Below are positions 63,323 through 64,000 of a stretch of DNA of 64,000 bases, in pieces. A program made the position numbers and the translations under genes. Below the pieces are notes generated by a model. The model was not told where the DNA came from, ran no database searches, and worked only from the letters and a program-made list of their open reading frames with translations. Each line of letters opens with the position of its first letter. The first letter of the stretch is position 1. The stretch covers positions 345,946-409,945 of the forward strand of contig NZ_KK214998.1 in NCBI RefSeq assembly GCF_000633935.1, in the 5' to 3' direction. The DNA comes from Ectothiorhodospira haloalkaliphila ATCC 51935. GTDB lineage: Bacteria; Pseudomonadota; Gammaproteobacteria; Ectothiorhodospirales; Ectothiorhodospiraceae.

Positions 63323-64000
63323 ATGCCAGCGAAGAGGTTATCCATGCGGAAGATCAAAGAAGTCCTACGCCTCAAATGGGAGCGAGGGCTGAGCAACCGC
63401 CAGGTCGCATTGGCCTGCGGTATCAGTCGTCCCACCGTGAGGGAGTATCTTCGGCGTTTTGCCGAGGCGGGTTTGAGTTGGCCATTGCCAGAGGACCTGG
63501 GCGAAAGTCGCCTGGAGCAGTTGTTATTTCCGCCCCCTCCAGACCTGCCAGCCCATGCCCGGGTCGTACCGGACTGGCATCGGGTCAAAGAGGAGTTGAG
63601 GGGCAAGCACGTCACCCTTTTCCTGATCTGGCAGGAGTACCGGGAAGCCCATCCAGAGGGGTATCAGTACAGCTGGTTTTGCGAGAACTATCGGGCCTGG
63701 CAGGGCAAGCTGGACATGGTGATGCGTCAGGACCACCGGGCTGGAGAGAAGCTGTTTGTGGACTATGCCGGCCAGACTGTGCCAGTCATTGATCGCAATA
63801 CCGGGGAGATCCGCGGGGCTCAGATCTTCGTGGCAGTGCTTGGGGCGTCCAATTACAGCTATGCAGAGCCGGCCTGGAGCCAGACACTGCCCGACTGGAT
63901 TGGATCCCACATCCGGGCCTTCGAGTTCTTCGGAGGTGTGCCAGAGCTGGTGGTGCCGGACAACCTGAAATCGGGCGTCACCAAGGCGCATCGTTACGAT
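63323..64000 (+). CDS. istA: IS21-family transposase IstA (partial, runs off the window)
   Basis: The first 226 codons, frame open to the last base. MPAKRLSMRKIKEVLRLKWE, then GLSNRQVALACGISRPTVRE, is the IS21 HTH. Two catalytic Asp are seen: Asp147 in LFVDYAGQ and Asp213 in VVPDNLKS; the Glu lies beyond the edge. GGGGAAGG precedes ATG 63323. The later in-frame ATG at 63344 is less likely. istB should follow. Confidence 0.92.
   Translation, partial: MPAKRLSMRKIKEVLRLKWERGLSNRQVALACGISRPTVREYLRRFAEAGLSWPLPEDLGESRLEQLLFPPPPDLPAHARVVPDWHRVKEELRGKHVTLFLIWQEYREAHPEGYQYSWFCENYRAWQGKLDMVMRQDHRAGEKLFVDYAGQTVPVIDRNTGEIRGAQIFVAVLGASNYSYAEPAWSQTLPDWIGSHIRAFEFFGGVPELVVPDNLKSGVTKAHRYD

Larger units (their letters stand above)
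63137..64000 (+). mobile_element. IS21-family insertion sequence, left end and istA (partial)
   Basis: The left end is set at TGCGTATTCCGG (IS21 elements begin with TG). Then come four 23-bp repeats, 90 bases of leader and an istA gene that continues past the window. It interrupts DUF5131. The right end, target duplication and istB cannot be seen. Confidence 0.8.

Overview
The window is about 64 kb of GC-rich, densely packed chromosome from a gammaproteobacterium. The gene orders rng-yhdP-nitrilase-tldD-pmbA, purN-purM with DUF2066-phosphatidyltransferase-hda diverging from it, rhlB/trxA-rho and rplM-rpsI are typical of that class. A soeABC sulfite-dehydrogenase operon, a DsrE-family protein and several orphan Fe-S or redox proteins point to a sulfur oxidiser of the Chromatiales/Ectothiorhodospiraceae type. 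That placement is inferred from gene content; no rRNA gene is present.

Layout: 1-8.3 kb carries the RNase G tail, YhdP, a secreted unknown protein, a nitrilase-family amidase and the TldD/PmbA protease pair. 8.3-17.4 kb holds a lipoamide-dehydrogenase-like flavoprotein, DUF3108, purN-purM, DUF2066, a CDP-alcohol phosphatidyltransferase, hda, DUF2069, wrbA, two small lipoproteins and an acylphosphatase. 17.4-20.8 kb has an HDOD protein diverging from a DUF1631 protein. 20.9-26.2 kb is a complete branched-chain amino-acid-type ABC importer whose last ATPase is fused to an N-terminal hemerythrin-like domain. 26.3-38 kb carries proS, an RND efflux pair, an SDR, a Phd/VapC-type toxin-antitoxin pair, DsrE, an FmdB zinc ribbon, DUF502 and aspS. 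38.2-43.1 kb is soeABC, with palindromic repeat pairs in every intergenic gap. 43.3-52.2 kb holds rhlB, trxA, rho, glgP, purD and purH. Upstream of purH is an intergenic locus that looks like a free-standing small RNA. 52.6-57.3 kb has a 2Fe-2S ferredoxin, DUF481, a GlcF-like Fe-S protein with an inserted linker, coq7, rplM, rpsI and tRNA-Gln(CUG).

From the tRNA onward (57.4-63.1 kb) lies a phage-derived island. Two small + strand genes converge, across back-to-back terminators, on a long - strand array. The array encodes a coiled-coil protein, a phage major capsid protein, a small unknown, a Mor-like regulator, a Nu1-like small terminase subunit, a sigma region-4-like protein, a ProQ/FinO RNA chaperone and a Gp37/Gp68 (DUF5131) protein. 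No large terminase, portal, protease or tail gene is seen, so the island is either a decayed prophage or a capsid-encoding phage satellite. An IS21-family element with four 23-bp terminal repeats has inserted into the DUF5131 gene, and its istA runs off the window.

The most unusual items are the hemerythrin-LivF fusion, the capsid/small-terminase island that also encodes ProQ, the candidate sRNA upstream of purH, and the palindrome pairs between the soe genes. Start codons were chosen from ribosome-binding sites, ATGA overlaps and family length, and often lie inside longer open frames.
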